A DNA stretch of 13,957 nt, from contig DAWO01000119.1 in NCBI GenBank assembly GCA_002509485.1, positions 8,276 to 22,232 of the forward strand. The letters run 5' to 3'. Source of the stretch: Methanolinea sp. UBA477. Its GTDB lineage: Archaea; Halobacteriota; Methanomicrobia; Methanomicrobiales; Methanospirillaceae. Shown in pieces: positions 1 to 6,844 of this stretch (position 1 is its first letter; each line of letters opens with the position of its first letter). The translations under genes were made by a program, and so were the position numbers. A model generated the notes under the pieces. That model did no database searches, was not told the DNA's origin, and saw nothing but the letters and a program-made list of their open reading frames with translations.

Positions 1-697
1 TCCAGTCCCAGTCGCGGAAATTGTTTGGATTGACGTAGATGGCGTCGGGGATGGGGACAAGTAACTCGTAATACTCTTCCATCGTTATCACATCGTCAGA
101 GTAATAGTCATACACCCGGTCCCGCTCGTCCAGGTCTATCTTCGCGATGGGCAGGGAGATCCTCGGGGTTCCCGCATAGGATGGTGCGGGGAAGGGTGCG
201 CCGGCCGGTGCCGTAGGGAGATAGTCCGCGTACTCTTCCCAGCCTTTCCAGACGAGCCACTGGTAGGGGGGGAGGTCTCCGTTGTAGACGCATCCCTCAG
301 GGCTCGTCCACATGTGCTGCCAGGAATCGTAGAGCCACATCCCGGCTTGCCTTGTGTTGTAGCCATCTCCAAACATCGGCCTTGCCTGTGAGGATTTTAT
401 CGGTTCGGGCATAGTTTCGTAGTCCTCGGGACTTACCGTCTTGATAAATTCACTCAACGGGATATTCCAGCCGGTTAGATGGTGCAGATATCGATAATAC
501 TGGATCAATTCGATTTCACGGTCGTCGGTGTACCAGTCCCAGTCTACATAAGTGCCGTTCATCGGATCGCAACTGCGAATACTCCAACGGTGTGGGTGCT
601 CAACACCACCGGCCGCTGAGCCGGATGGAATAACAACACCCAGTAGGATGATTACAATAAAAAAGGCATGAATCAGGTTTTTCTGCATTCGTGTCAT
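1..697 (-). CDS. Secreted aromatic-rich protein of unknown function, 3' end missing
   Basis: The frame is open from the ATG at 697 to the window edge (232 codons, no stop), so the C-terminus is missing. The N-terminus MTRMQKN is followed by a hydrophobic stretch (about residues 8-24, ending VVIPSGSAAG), a typical Sec signal peptide. The mature part is rich in Trp and Tyr (YVDWDWYTDD, YQWLVWKGWEEY, MEEYYELL) and has few cysteines. I do not recognise a family. The ATG at 697 was chosen because GAGGT lies 8 nt upstream; the ATG at 688 would be 17 nt away. It is the last gene of a same-strand run, 340 bp after the preceding frame ends. Extracellular location is inferred from the signal peptide only. 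Confidence 0.72.
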   Translation of the reverse strand, partial: MTRMQKNLIHAFFIVIILLGVVIPSGSAAGGVEHPHRWSIRSCDPMNGTYVDWDWYTDDREIELIQYYRYLHHLTGWNIPLSEFIKTVSPEDYETMPEPIKSSQARPMFGDGYNTRQAGMWLYDSWQHMWTSPEGCVYNGDLPPYQWLVWKGWEEYADYLPTAPAGAPFPAPSYAGTPRISLPIAKIDLDERDRVYDYYSDDVITMEEYYELLVPIPDAIYVNPNNFRDWDW

Positions 698-1036
698 AGT
701 ATATTACCTCAATGAGGTGGATGGGAGAGGAAGAGACTGCATAATCCGATCCCCCCCAAACCCGGGGAGATGGATAATCTGGTATCCATCCCCCGTCGAT
801 ATTTTCTTCATGGTACATCCCATCAACTAATTTATATAATTTTGGCAGGATGATTTTATGCCCCGAACGCCAATTCGAGTCGATCGGGGTGGACCATCCT
901 TGCATTCACATCGTGAAGGGAGCGTGTTCATCATCGAACTCACAATACGAGTTGTCGGCCATGTAACCCTGGAAATGCGCAGTCTGTTTATACGTTCCCG
1001 ACTGCAAATTGAGGGGGTTGTCGTAGTTGTCTGCAA
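698..1036 (-). other. Gap with a possible degenerate continuation of the upstream paralogue
   Basis: There is no intact gene here. A second reading frame (TTG 1112 down to a TGA at 906-908) and its continuation after that TGA stay open into the neighbouring gene. Part of it (SGTY...GYMADNSYCEFD) resembles residues 198-217 of the related protein encoded at 1725-2756 (AGTF...GGIGNNVEID). That suggests the gene at 1037-1558 once read on through this region and lost it by a frameshift near 1040-1110 plus the TGA. The match is short and judged by eye. The last bases contain the SD (GAGGT) of the gene starting at 697. Confidence 0.3.
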
Positions 1037-1558
1037 TTATATGATCGACGTCTTCACCGGGTTCTTGCTTAAAATAACCAACCCGCTGCAGTTCACGGCA
1101 TTTTCCAGACAATATTCCCGGATTTTCTCACGGTACCATGCCTCCCCGGCTTTCACTGCCGCCCCAGCGCCTCCCGGACTAGCCGTTACTCCTCGCCACT
1201 CATGTGAGCCTCCCCGGATATCGATGAAATATCCGAACGAAACAACCGTCGCATTGCCGCTTTCGCTTGACGACGAAAAACCGCCAGCACCAGATCCTCG
1301 AGCATTTACAGGGGTCTTCAGGATTCTCATGTACTCCTGATCTATCGATGCTTTCAGGTCCTCGATTTCCGGTTCAGTGATTGGAGATGAGAAATTTCGT
1401 GCGATATACACGAAGCGGTCTGCTCGGTATACAAACTCGCTGTCACAACAATTTTCCCAAGTAATGTCTGAACCACTCTGAAAAAAGCCCCCCAATACTA
1501 TCAGGACCATTACGACAATAATGCTAAAACCGAGCAACAAGAAATTAGTTTTTTCCAT
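1037..1558 (-). CDS. Single-TM secreted-type protein, shorter paralogue, possibly truncated
   Basis: 173 aa. A membrane anchor or signal sequence covers residues 6-25 (LLLGFSIIVVMVLIVLGG), then an extracytoplasmic domain. It resembles the product of 1725-2756: IARNFSSPITEPEIEDL matches ELRDFSNPISVTELNGW, and SFGYFIDIRGGSHEWRGV matches AYYYKIDENGIPHEFIGL. The family is unknown to me. The ATG at 1558 was chosen because AGGAGGT lies 10 nt upstream. An upstream TTG (1600) and ATG (1567) fit the SD poorly. The protein lacks the roughly 170-residue Trp-rich C-terminal half of its paralogue, and a possible continuation appears in another frame just downstream. It may be a frameshifted remnant, though the shorter form could also be genuine. 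Confidence 0.6.
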   Translation of the reverse strand: MEKTNFLLLGFSIIVVMVLIVLGGFFQSGSDITWENCCDSEFVYRADRFVYIARNFSSPITEPEIEDLKASIDQEYMRILKTPVNARGSGAGGFSSSSESGNATVVSFGYFIDIRGGSHEWRGVTASPGGAGAAVKAGEAWYREKIREYCLENAVNCSGLVILSKNPVKTSII

Positions 1559-1598
1559 GTCTCCCATGACCTCCTCAATGATAGCACACAGGTACTCC

Positions 1599-1609
1599 AA
1601 AAATAAAAA
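1599..1609 (-). promoter_or_regulatory. T-rich tract: terminator of the upstream gene or TATA region of the next
   Basis: Read on the minus strand this is TTTTTATTTTT. It lies about 115 nt past the TGA of the gene at 1725-2756, where it could end transcription. It also lies 41-51 nt before the ATG at 1558, so as a TATA element it would put a start about 20 nt before that ATG and leave the AGGAGGT site in the leader. Both roles are compatible. Confidence 0.35.
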
Positions 1610-1613
1610 TTTT

Positions 1614-1724
1614 TTAGTAGTACTCCCACCAGCAGTACCAATAGTACCAACACTCGCCCCAATCGAACGGATTATTCAGGTCTTCGAAACGACCTTTCGA
1701 ATAATAATTTCCAAGCGTGGATTG
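1614..1724 (-). other. In-frame aromatic-rich extension after the TGA of the long paralogue
   Basis: Directly after the TGA at 1725-1727 the same frame continues for 36 sense codons to a TAA at 1614-1616. The translation includes LNNPFDWGECW and YYWYCWWEYY, with Trp/Tyr content like the protein before it. Either a nonsense mutation has cut the gene short or the open frame is chance, since 36 codons without a stop is not rare. No selenocysteine machinery or SECIS-like element is visible in the window. Confidence 0.3.
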
Positions 1725-2756
1725 TCACGTCCAGGGTGTCACCTGGATAGAACTGCCGGGCTCGAAGATTTGTGTCTTGATCCGGTCAGTTCCCCAGATA
1801 TCAAGTGTCCATTTTGCCGTCTTCTGCAATGGGTTCGTTGCCCCGTCGCTCAGTGTCGCCCATCCGAGTGGGAATGACCATGAGAAAGTAGGCGGGGCCA
1901 GACTAGCACCAACGCCCACAGTCGGACCATTCGTAGTCCCCGTAGGGGCCCAGGACCACAGCAACGGGCTGCCAGAACAGACCGACCAGTCATGCCATGC
2001 CCACCCTGTCGTGCTCTTCTTCAGGTTGCCCCATAGAACCCAGCCTGGTGATTGCTGGAATACCTGATGGACACCGAAATAATCCTTGGTGGCTTGGGAT
2101 TTCCTGTCAATTTCGACATTATTTCCTATTCCGCCATAGGGGTAAAATGTGTAGAAAGTCCCTGCAGACCAGACGTAATCCCAGTCGGTACTTAGCAAGG
2201 CCGAATCGCGCCCGTTTGATGTTTCATTCGCGATCCACTCCTTTGCCTTCAACTGAGTAGTAGTAACGGATTCCGGGTTTTCTGCCAGCCCGATGAATTC
2301 ATGGGGAATCCCATTCTCATCGATCTTATAATAGTATGCAACGATTTTTGCAGTTTTTGGGAACTTGAGATCCCCGCCACCAATTCCGGCTGTTGGTTTA
2401 TCGCTTGCTGCATTAGATTTTTTGAAATCGGCAATTACCTGTTCCCGCCATCCATTCAGTTCGGTGACCGAAATAGGATTCGAGAAATCACGCAATTCGA
2501 AGATTTCATTGGTTTTCACATTTGTCGTATCGATCGTCTGGCCGGTGGCCGATGGCGCAATCACAATAGCTAGACCTATGGGGGCTGTTGCATAACTCAA
2601 AAATAGTAACCCATTTGTACAATTGGTGTTGGAGAGAATGCATTCTGGCAAAAATGCAGAGATATTTCTGACCTCAACTGGCACAATAGTACAATCGAGA
2701 ATATTCATGCAACAGCCTCTATGGCGATTACCATTGCCATCCCGATAGTTTTCCAT
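1725..2756 (-). CDS. Single-TM secreted-type protein, long paralogue
   Basis: 343 aa. The N-terminus is odd: about 48 polar, Cys-containing residues precede the hydrophobic segment 49-70 (LLFLSYATAPIGLAIVIAPS). Residues about 84-180 are shared with the product of 1037-1558. Residues 190-343 are Trp- and Gly-rich (DWDYVW, GWAWHDWSVC, LLWSWAPTGTTNGP) and look like an extracellular beta-rich region. I do not recognise a family. The ATG at 2756 has GGAGGT 8 nt upstream. The alternative ATG at 2708 gives MNILDC and has a weaker GAGG 7 nt upstream. The unusual N-terminus could reflect a wrong start or a frameshift, since a hydrophobic stretch ending MVIAIEAVA is open in another frame there. After the TGA stop the same frame stays open for 36 codons. 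Confidence 0.65.
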   Translation of the reverse strand: MENYRDGNGNRHRGCCMNILDCTIVPVEVRNISAFLPECILSNTNCTNGLLFLSYATAPIGLAIVIAPSATGQTIDTTNVKTNEIFELRDFSNPISVTELNGWREQVIADFKKSNAASDKPTAGIGGGDLKFPKTAKIVAYYYKIDENGIPHEFIGLAENPESVTTTQLKAKEWIANETSNGRDSALLSTDWDYVWSAGTFYTFYPYGGIGNNVEIDRKSQATKDYFGVHQVFQQSPGWVLWGNLKKSTTGWAWHDWSVCSGSPLLWSWAPTGTTNGPTVGVGASLAPPTFSWSFPLGWATLSDGATNPLQKTAKWTLDIWGTDRIKTQIFEPGSSIQVTPWT

Positions 2757-2765
2757 TCATTTCTA

Positions 2766-2783
2766 CCTCCACTTTTCCGGAGG
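2766..2783 (-). promoter_or_regulatory. Hairpin that can hide the SD of the long paralogue
   Basis: In the minus-strand mRNA, CCTCC (2779-2783) can pair with GGAGG (2766-2770) across an 8-nt loop. The GGAGG arm is part of the SD for the ATG at 2756, so the fold would hide the ribosome-binding site. The stem is only 5 bp, so a regulatory role is speculative. Confidence 0.35.
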
Positions 2784-2794
2784 CACAACGCAAA

Positions 2795-2815
2795 GACTTT
2801 TTTACCAAAAAGGTC
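2795..2815. repeat. Perfect small hairpin upstream of the long paralogue
   Basis: The plus-strand arms GACTTTTTT and AAAAAGGTC flank a 3-nt loop and give 9 pairs, one of them a wobble. It lies 39-59 bp before the ATG at 2756, so it could be an operator or a leader structure. No known regulator motif is recognised. Confidence 0.4.
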
Positions 2816-3112
2816 AATGCAATTATGCCTTCGGGCTGTAGTGGGGTTCATTGGCATTTGCATGTGTAGGACCCCCCTGCGATACAACCCGATCGTCACT
2901 CATCGCTAATACCTTTTCTGTGCGAAAAGTTGAACAATGTAACCGCACGGTTAGATGAATATTCATCACTGCGATGAATGTTCCTGTTCTTGACTCTGAC
3001 TGGAAAAAAGAGGAGCCCTATCTCCCCGCTCCCGCCTGTGCGATCGGTCCGGCCGTCGCAGTCGAAGAAACTGTCTCTATTATCAACTGCGAGACGAAAT
3101 CGTGATGGTCCT

Positions 3113-3613
3113 TCACTTCCAGTCTCTCCACCGGGCAATGATCCGAAAAACAACTGTCGCAAGAAAAACGTTCCAGAACATCAGGCATACGAAGATCACC
3201 CCGTTTGAGAACGGGGTATGCCAGAAGATAAACGGCACCATGGAGAGGCCTGATGCGACGAACAGGAAGGGAAGCACTGCCCCGGCGACCCAGACTGTTG
3301 CGTAGCATTTCAGCACACCATATATGCCCGGACAGCCCCCGATTCGTTCGGGAAAACAGAGCGGCGGGACAAGGACCGCGAGCGGGATTCCGAAGGCGAG
3401 GGAGAGCGTGAGCATCATGGGTGCATCACCACGACCGACGTACATCATGCTCACCGCCATTCCTGCCAGGAGCACTGCAAGCCGGAACGGGCGGTTATTG
3501 ATCTTTTCAAGGATGAAATAGCCGATCGAGACGATTGCGCAGCCGATAAGTCCCGCCGCGAGCTCGATCATGATCACTATGCCCAGGAACCCTTCCGCGT
3601 TTGTCATCTGCAT
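3113..3613 (-). CDS. Polytopic membrane protein of unknown function
   Basis: 166 aa from the ATG at 3613 (a second ATG is at 3607). Hydropathy by eye gives about five membrane segments: roughly residues 9-35, 45-60, 66-86, 103-122 and 137-158. The C-terminus is short and basic (RIIARWRDWK). Loop residues include Cys86 and Cys94 in PPLCFPERIGGCPG. No family or catalytic motif is recognised. There is no SD; a TATA-like element at 3633-3640 is the right distance for a leaderless transcript beginning at one of these ATGs. No cotranscribed neighbour is evident. Confidence 0.68.
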   Translation of the reverse strand: MQMTNAEGFLGIVIMIELAAGLIGCAIVSIGYFILEKINNRPFRLAVLLAGMAVSMMYVGRGDAPMMLTLSLAFGIPLAVLVPPLCFPERIGGCPGIYGVLKCYATVWVAGAVLPFLFVASGLSMVPFIFWHTPFSNGVIFVCLMFWNVFLATVVFRIIARWRDWK

Positions 3614-3632
3614 CAATCGGTAAGTCCCATCG

Positions 3633-3640
3633 CTATAAAG
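3633..3640 (-). promoter_or_regulatory. TATA box for the membrane protein gene at 3613
   Basis: CTTTATAG on the minus strand is centred about 24 bp before the ATG at 3613 and 30 bp before the ATG at 3607. This spacing, with no SD, fits an archaeal leaderless promoter. Confidence 0.45.
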
Positions 3641-3971
3641 GCTTATGTGTATAAACTACGGCCAATACGGGAATATACGGTTATTAATCCCAGAAATGAT
3701 ATTGCGCCCCGAAGAAAAATGAGGGGCCCTACATAATCGATGAGGGCATGAGAAACATACTGGTGGTCGTTATTTCAGTTGCCGTTATCATCATTCAACG
3801 ATTCTTCTTTCATTGTCCAATCGGCCGGATACTCCTCGCGCATCAAAAAATCCCGGTCTGTTCGAACGATGGCAAAAGAGCCCTTCTTCTCACGTCGGAA
3901 AATCCCCGGGGCAGGGCTCCGGTAAATCAAAAAACAAAAATTAAACGATTATATCTCTTATCCTGGCATGA
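3641..3971. other. Intergenic region, no reliable gene
   Basis: A plus-strand frame beginning at 3748 starts with a signal-like MRNILVVVISVAVIII after a GAGG three bases before the ATG. It then becomes polar and irregular, and its last 97 bases run antiparallel into the phosphoesterase gene. It could be a remnant of a membrane or secreted protein gene, but it has no family match I know. The right end holds the terminator of the phosphoesterase gene. Confidence 0.4.
3928..3943 (-). terminator. T-tract terminator after the phosphoesterase gene
   Basis: About 30 nt past the stop, the minus strand reads TTTAATTTTTGTTTTTTGA, a run of T tracts typical of archaeal intrinsic termination. Confidence 0.55.
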
Positions 3972-4922
3972 TCAGCGGTCGAGGGGTTTTATCACGACAA
4001 TCTCGGGAGCACACATGAAACGGAGATCAGATTTCGTATTCGATGTCCCGATCCCTCTGGATATATAGAACGGGACATCCCCGTTCGGCACGAGACCGCT
4101 CATCTCCACGACTCCGGACCCGGTAAGGGTCTCCATCGCAGCGATGTTTATCTGCCCGCCGTGTGTGTGGCCGGCAAGGATCAGGTCTGCGTCCCAGTCC
4201 GCACGGCATTCGGGCTCATGGATGAGGTAGATGGTGAATGCTCCCTCGCTGTCGACCTCCGGCGGATCTGCCAGACCTGCCCACCCGTCGTCCACACCGA
4301 CGATCAGCACTCTCCGGCCGTCGATCGTGAGTTCCACGTATTCGTTCCGAAGGACGGTGACGCCGTTCTCCTCGAGAACTTCCTCGAGGGCTGCGGCAAA
4401 TTCGAGATCAGTCGTCTCGTCAAACATGCAGCCGACATCGAAATTATCCACGCTCAGATCCGCCTCGCGCATCCTGAGGATCTTGTCCATGCCGGACGAA
4501 GCGGTGATGCCTGCCTTGTAGTCATGGTTCCCGAGGATTGCATATACCGGAGCGTCTATCCCGCTCCAGACCTCCTGGTATACAAGATCCTCCTCGTTCT
4601 CCCCAAACACGAAGTCGCCACCGATGAGGACGACGGATGGTTCGAGACGGTTGATCTCCCTGATCACGTCCTTCACGTGATCGACATTCCCCTCTTTCAG
4701 GTGCGGGTCGGCTATGTACACGATATTTCCCGGAGCACCATCGATATAGAGGGCGGTAATCTCGCAGGTGCCCGCTTCCCATGATGCATACCCTATCCCT
4801 GCAGGAAGGGTTGCCAGGATGAGAACAACTGCAATGTAGTGCGAGTTGGTGAACCGTGGGAGTCTCTTTGGAAGCAAGTGATAGTAAATTAAAACCATAG
4901 CACTTATATATTTTGAGTTCAT
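3972..4922 (-). CDS. Membrane-anchored metallophosphoesterase (YkuE/YaeI type)
   Basis: 316 aa. After a basic N-terminus comes one membrane segment (about 29-47), then a calcineurin-like phosphoesterase domain with all metal-binding motifs: DPH (Asp72, His74), GGD (Asp103), GNHD (131-134), His235 in LIHEPE, and GHTHGG (251-256). The C-terminal SRGIGTS and the RFMCAPEI segment are typical of the YkuE/YaeI branch, whose characterised members hydrolyse phosphoester bonds in lipid-linked or membrane-associated substrates. The archaeal substrate is unknown. The catalytic domain probably lies outside the membrane, but topology is not certain. The gene begins 15 bp after the stop of the DUF2238-like gene at 4938-5588, so the two are probably cotranscribed. 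The ATG at 4922 has only a weak GAGA 5 nt upstream, and a start at the ATG of residue 9 is possible. Confidence 0.9.
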   Translation of the reverse strand: MNSKYISAMVLIYYHLLPKRLPRFTNSHYIAVVLILATLPAGIGYASWEAGTCEITALYIDGAPGNIVYIADPHLKEGNVDHVKDVIREINRLEPSVVLIGGDFVFGENEEDLVYQEVWSGIDAPVYAILGNHDYKAGITASSGMDKILRMREADLSVDNFDVGCMFDETTDLEFAAALEEVLEENGVTVLRNEYVELTIDGRRVLIVGVDDGWAGLADPPEVDSEGAFTIYLIHEPECRADWDADLILAGHTHGGQINIAAMETLTGSGVVEMSGLVPNGDVPFYISRGIGTSNTKSDLRFMCAPEIVVIKPLDR

Positions 4923-4937
4923 GGCATTCTCAAAAAA

Positions 4938-5588
4938 CTATCTTAATTCTCTCTTGCAACCAGACTCTGTATATCCCTCGTAACCGGGTTCTACAAGAGT
5001 TCCTGCTACCTCTGAAAAAACCCTTGTTTTCAGGTACCATGTCCCAAGGACTGCGACAATCAGTGCTCCGACCAGGTCGAATATGAGGTCGAGCATCGTA
5101 TCATCCAGACTGTGCTGCAAGGGTTCTCCGAGAAACGGGCTGAATAAGGTGTCCAGCATATATTCCCATATCTCCCATATGGCGCCCAAAGCGAGTGTGA
5201 ACATGATGATGAAGAGGAAGATCTGCCACTTCTGCATCCGCAGGCAGCTGAACCGGTCAAGGAGGAAGACTGTGAGGAATCCGAGGAGCGAAATAGTAAT
5301 CGAGGCTATAAAATGGGCGATTTTGTCATAATAGGGATAGAGATCTGCATACCATTGATACGAATATCCTGCTATATGGAGAAATAGTGATAGCGCTATC
5401 AGGAAATTTACCTCCCAAGGGACGACAATGTGTACGCGGCGGCGTATCATATATGGGACCATCGTCAGGATAAGTGCGACCACCCCTGAAAACGCAGCAA
5501 AATAATCGCCGATATACAGGGCCGAGATTGTGCTGATAGCTATCAAAACCTGCATCACGTAGGCCAGGTAGTACCAGTGCAATTTCAC
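4938..5588 (-). CDS. DUF2238/YjdF-like integral membrane protein, copy 1
   Basis: 216 aa with about six membrane segments. Conserved features: YDKIAH (87-92) at the start of a helix, WEIWEY (138-143), and an acidic motif LDDTMLDLIFDLVG (161-174) before the last helix. This layout of Asp, His and Glu near membrane helices recalls the DUF2238/YjdF membrane family, whose function is unknown; the assignment is tentative. The start is GTG at 5588. A TATA-like GGTTTATAAT is centred about 27 bp upstream and no SD is evident, so the transcript is probably leaderless. The gene leads a two-gene operon with the phosphoesterase. It is a clear paralogue of 6080-6691. The C-terminal tail after the last helix is hydrophilic and ends CKRELR. 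Confidence 0.8.
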   Translation of the reverse strand: MKLHWYYLAYVMQVLIAISTISALYIGDYFAAFSGVVALILTMVPYMIRRRVHIVVPWEVNFLIALSLFLHIAGYSYQWYADLYPYYDKIAHFIASITISLLGFLTVFLLDRFSCLRMQKWQIFLFIIMFTLALGAIWEIWEYMLDTLFSPFLGEPLQHSLDDTMLDLIFDLVGALIVAVLGTWYLKTRVFSEVAGTLVEPGYEGYTESGCKRELR

Positions 5589-5610
5589 ACTACCAGTTTA
5601 TTTGGTTTCT

Positions 5611-5618
5611 ATTATAAA
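5611..5618 (-). promoter_or_regulatory. TATA box for the DUF2238-like/phosphoesterase operon
   Basis: The minus strand reads GGTTTATAATAG, centred about 27 bp before the GTG at 5588. This supports a leaderless transcript and the GTG start. Confidence 0.5.
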
Positions 5619-6035
5619 CCTATTATAGCGCAATCAAAAAAATCCTCGCCAGGCAGGAAAATTCAAATCACTTTTTTCAGAAATTAAGCCAAAGTCCTGA
5701 ATAGATTTATTTCCACAATAACTGCTCCTGGTTGTTGGATACCACATGCACAGGGTATGCCGCGAAATCCCGGCACGAGGATGGGAAACCTCTTTTTTAT
5801 GTGGTGAAGAGTCCGCTCCGGTTCATCGGCAGGGATTTGGCTCTCCGTAGACCTGCAAACCCAGATCCGCTCCACTGGTAGTTGGATTCGTTACAGAGAA
5901 TGACCGGTTAGCACTGTCAGACAAAAAAAGGCGTACGACTAAATTCCGGATAGCAGCGTCGATAAAAGGTAAATTCAAGAACCGCTTCCATTTCCACTAG
6001 GGTGTCACCACAGATTTTTGGACGAAGAACCCTCC

Positions 6036-6044
6036 TTAAAAAAT
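6036..6044 (-). terminator. T-tract terminator after DUF2238-like copy 2
   Basis: CCATTTTTTAAGG on the minus strand lies about 35 nt past the stop of 6080-6691. No strong stem precedes it. Confidence 0.4.
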
Positions 6045-6079
6045 GGAGAAGAGGAGAAGACGACTGGATACTGAGAAGT

Positions 6080-6691
6080 TCATTCCGATAGGTGTCGTTC
6101 GAACAGGATCACATTAAGGGACTCATTCTCACTGAGTGAACCGGTATGATGGCGTATCAGCAGCAGGCCGATGATAAGCCCGATCATATCGGAAACGAGA
6201 TCCAAAAGGGTGTCCAGGGGTCCGTTGTTGTACGAGGTCCTGACCAGCACATCGATATAAAATTCCCCGACCTCCCAGGCGAGCATGAAAAAAACAGATA
6301 TTACAATTATCGCGACGAACATGACCGGCGTATTTACTCTATGATTGTAATAGTCAAGTATGATGAACAGTACAAAGACCAGCATCACGACTGCTGCGGC
6401 AGAGACCACGTGCGCCAGCTTGTCATACACCGGTGCAAATATCCAGTAAAACCTGCTTATCCCGCCTGCAACATGGAGGAGCAGTGCAAGGGCCACAAGT
6501 GATTTCACACCTGCCGGAAACCTGATTTGAAGTCGTTTTTCTGCGATTACGGGGATGAGTGTCAGTATGACCGAAGGCAGAAGAACAGCGACGAGCCTGA
6601 AAGTATCGCCGATTAAGACCGACTGTATCCCGTATCCTGCAAATATAACGCAGATCAGATAGACGAGGGTGGTCTCGGCATCGTACTTCAT
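6080..6691 (-). CDS. DUF2238/YjdF-like integral membrane protein, copy 2
   Basis: 203 aa with about six membrane segments. It matches the 4938-5588 product over its whole membrane part: LIGDTF near residue 28, YDKLAH (89-94), WEVGEF (139-144) and LDTLLDLVSDMIG (159-171). The two differ mostly in loops and tails; this copy has a shorter, acidic then basic C-terminus. The family is membrane-embedded and of unknown function. The ATG at 6691 was preferred over ATG 6709 and TTG 6712 because a TATA-like element at 6711-6722 sits about 25 bp upstream (leaderless), and because the N-terminus then has the same length as in the paralogue. It is transcribed divergently from the six-gene operon at 6845, with which it shares a 153-bp promoter region. 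Confidence 0.78.
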   Translation of the reverse strand: MKYDAETTLVYLICVIFAGYGIQSVLIGDTFRLVAVLLPSVILTLIPVIAEKRLQIRFPAGVKSLVALALLLHVAGGISRFYWIFAPVYDKLAHVVSAAAVVMLVFVLFIILDYYNHRVNTPVMFVAIIVISVFFMLAWEVGEFYIDVLVRTSYNNGPLDTLLDLVSDMIGLIIGLLLIRHHTGSLSENESLNVILFERHLSE

Positions 6692-6710
6692 TGCGTTATT
6701 ATTGTACATC

Positions 6711-6722
6711 AATAATTAAAAA
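6711..6722 (-). promoter_or_regulatory. TATA box for DUF2238-like copy 2
   Basis: TTTTTTAATTATT on the minus strand is centred about 25 bp before the ATG at 6691. No SD precedes that ATG, consistent with leaderless initiation. Confidence 0.45.
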
Positions 6723-6808
6723 ATCTCTTGAACTTTGCCCGTTCATGGCATACAGAAGTATGAGAAACGGGTCACAGTTCTCCCCCTGTAGTTCTCGGAG
6801 TTACAAAA

Positions 6809-6820
6809 AAAGTAAATAGC
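6809..6820 (+). promoter_or_regulatory. TATA box of the six-gene operon
   Basis: AAAGTAAATAGC after an A-rich run lies about 28 bp before the ATG at 6845. A second candidate, TATAAG at 6831, is too close. The first gene has no SD, so the operon transcript is probably leaderless. Confidence 0.45.
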
Positions 6821-6844
6821 ATCCTGCTCGTATAAGACTACTGT

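Larger units (their letters stand above)
2757..3112. other. Intergenic region with leader hairpins
   Basis: No convincing gene was found; short frames here lack SD sites and recognisable domains. On the minus strand the part nearest the gene at 2756 holds two small inverted repeats (2795-2815 and 2766-2783). Around 3006-3011 a TTTTTT run on the minus strand, about 100 nt past the stop of the membrane protein gene, may end its transcript. Confidence 0.5.
5589..6079. other. 491-base intergenic region without a convincing gene
   Basis: The left end holds the promoter of the gene at 5588. A minus-strand frame at 5684-5875 (GTG start, no SD, 63 aa, low-complexity charge pattern) and short plus-strand frames have no recognisable domain. 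No tRNA-like cloverleaf or CRISPR-type repeat is seen. At 6036-6044 the minus strand carries TTTTTT, probably the terminator of the gene at 6080-6691. What occupies 5640-6030 stays unexplained: it may be gene remnants or a small RNA. Confidence 0.5.

Noticed and set aside
906..908. TGA codons as selenocysteine in the paralogue genes
   Set aside because: Selenocysteine use is not expected in this lineage and no SECIS-like element was seen; nonsense mutation or true stop is simpler.
858..1340. 160-codon plus-strand frame
   Set aside because: It lies antiparallel to the secreted paralogue gene, has no SD and no domain-like sequence; the minus-strand frame has a membrane segment and a homologue next door.
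3748..4068. 106-codon plus-strand frame with signal-like start
   Set aside because: Only the first 16 residues look protein-like; the rest is irregular and overlaps the well-supported phosphoesterase gene antiparallel. Kept as a possible remnant only.
4161..4784. 207-codon plus-strand frame
   Set aside because: It is the antisense shadow of the metallophosphoesterase gene, which carries all family motifs.
5684..5875. 63-codon minus-strand frame in the long gap
   Set aside because: GTG start without SD or TATA box at a suitable distance, and no recognisable feature in the product.
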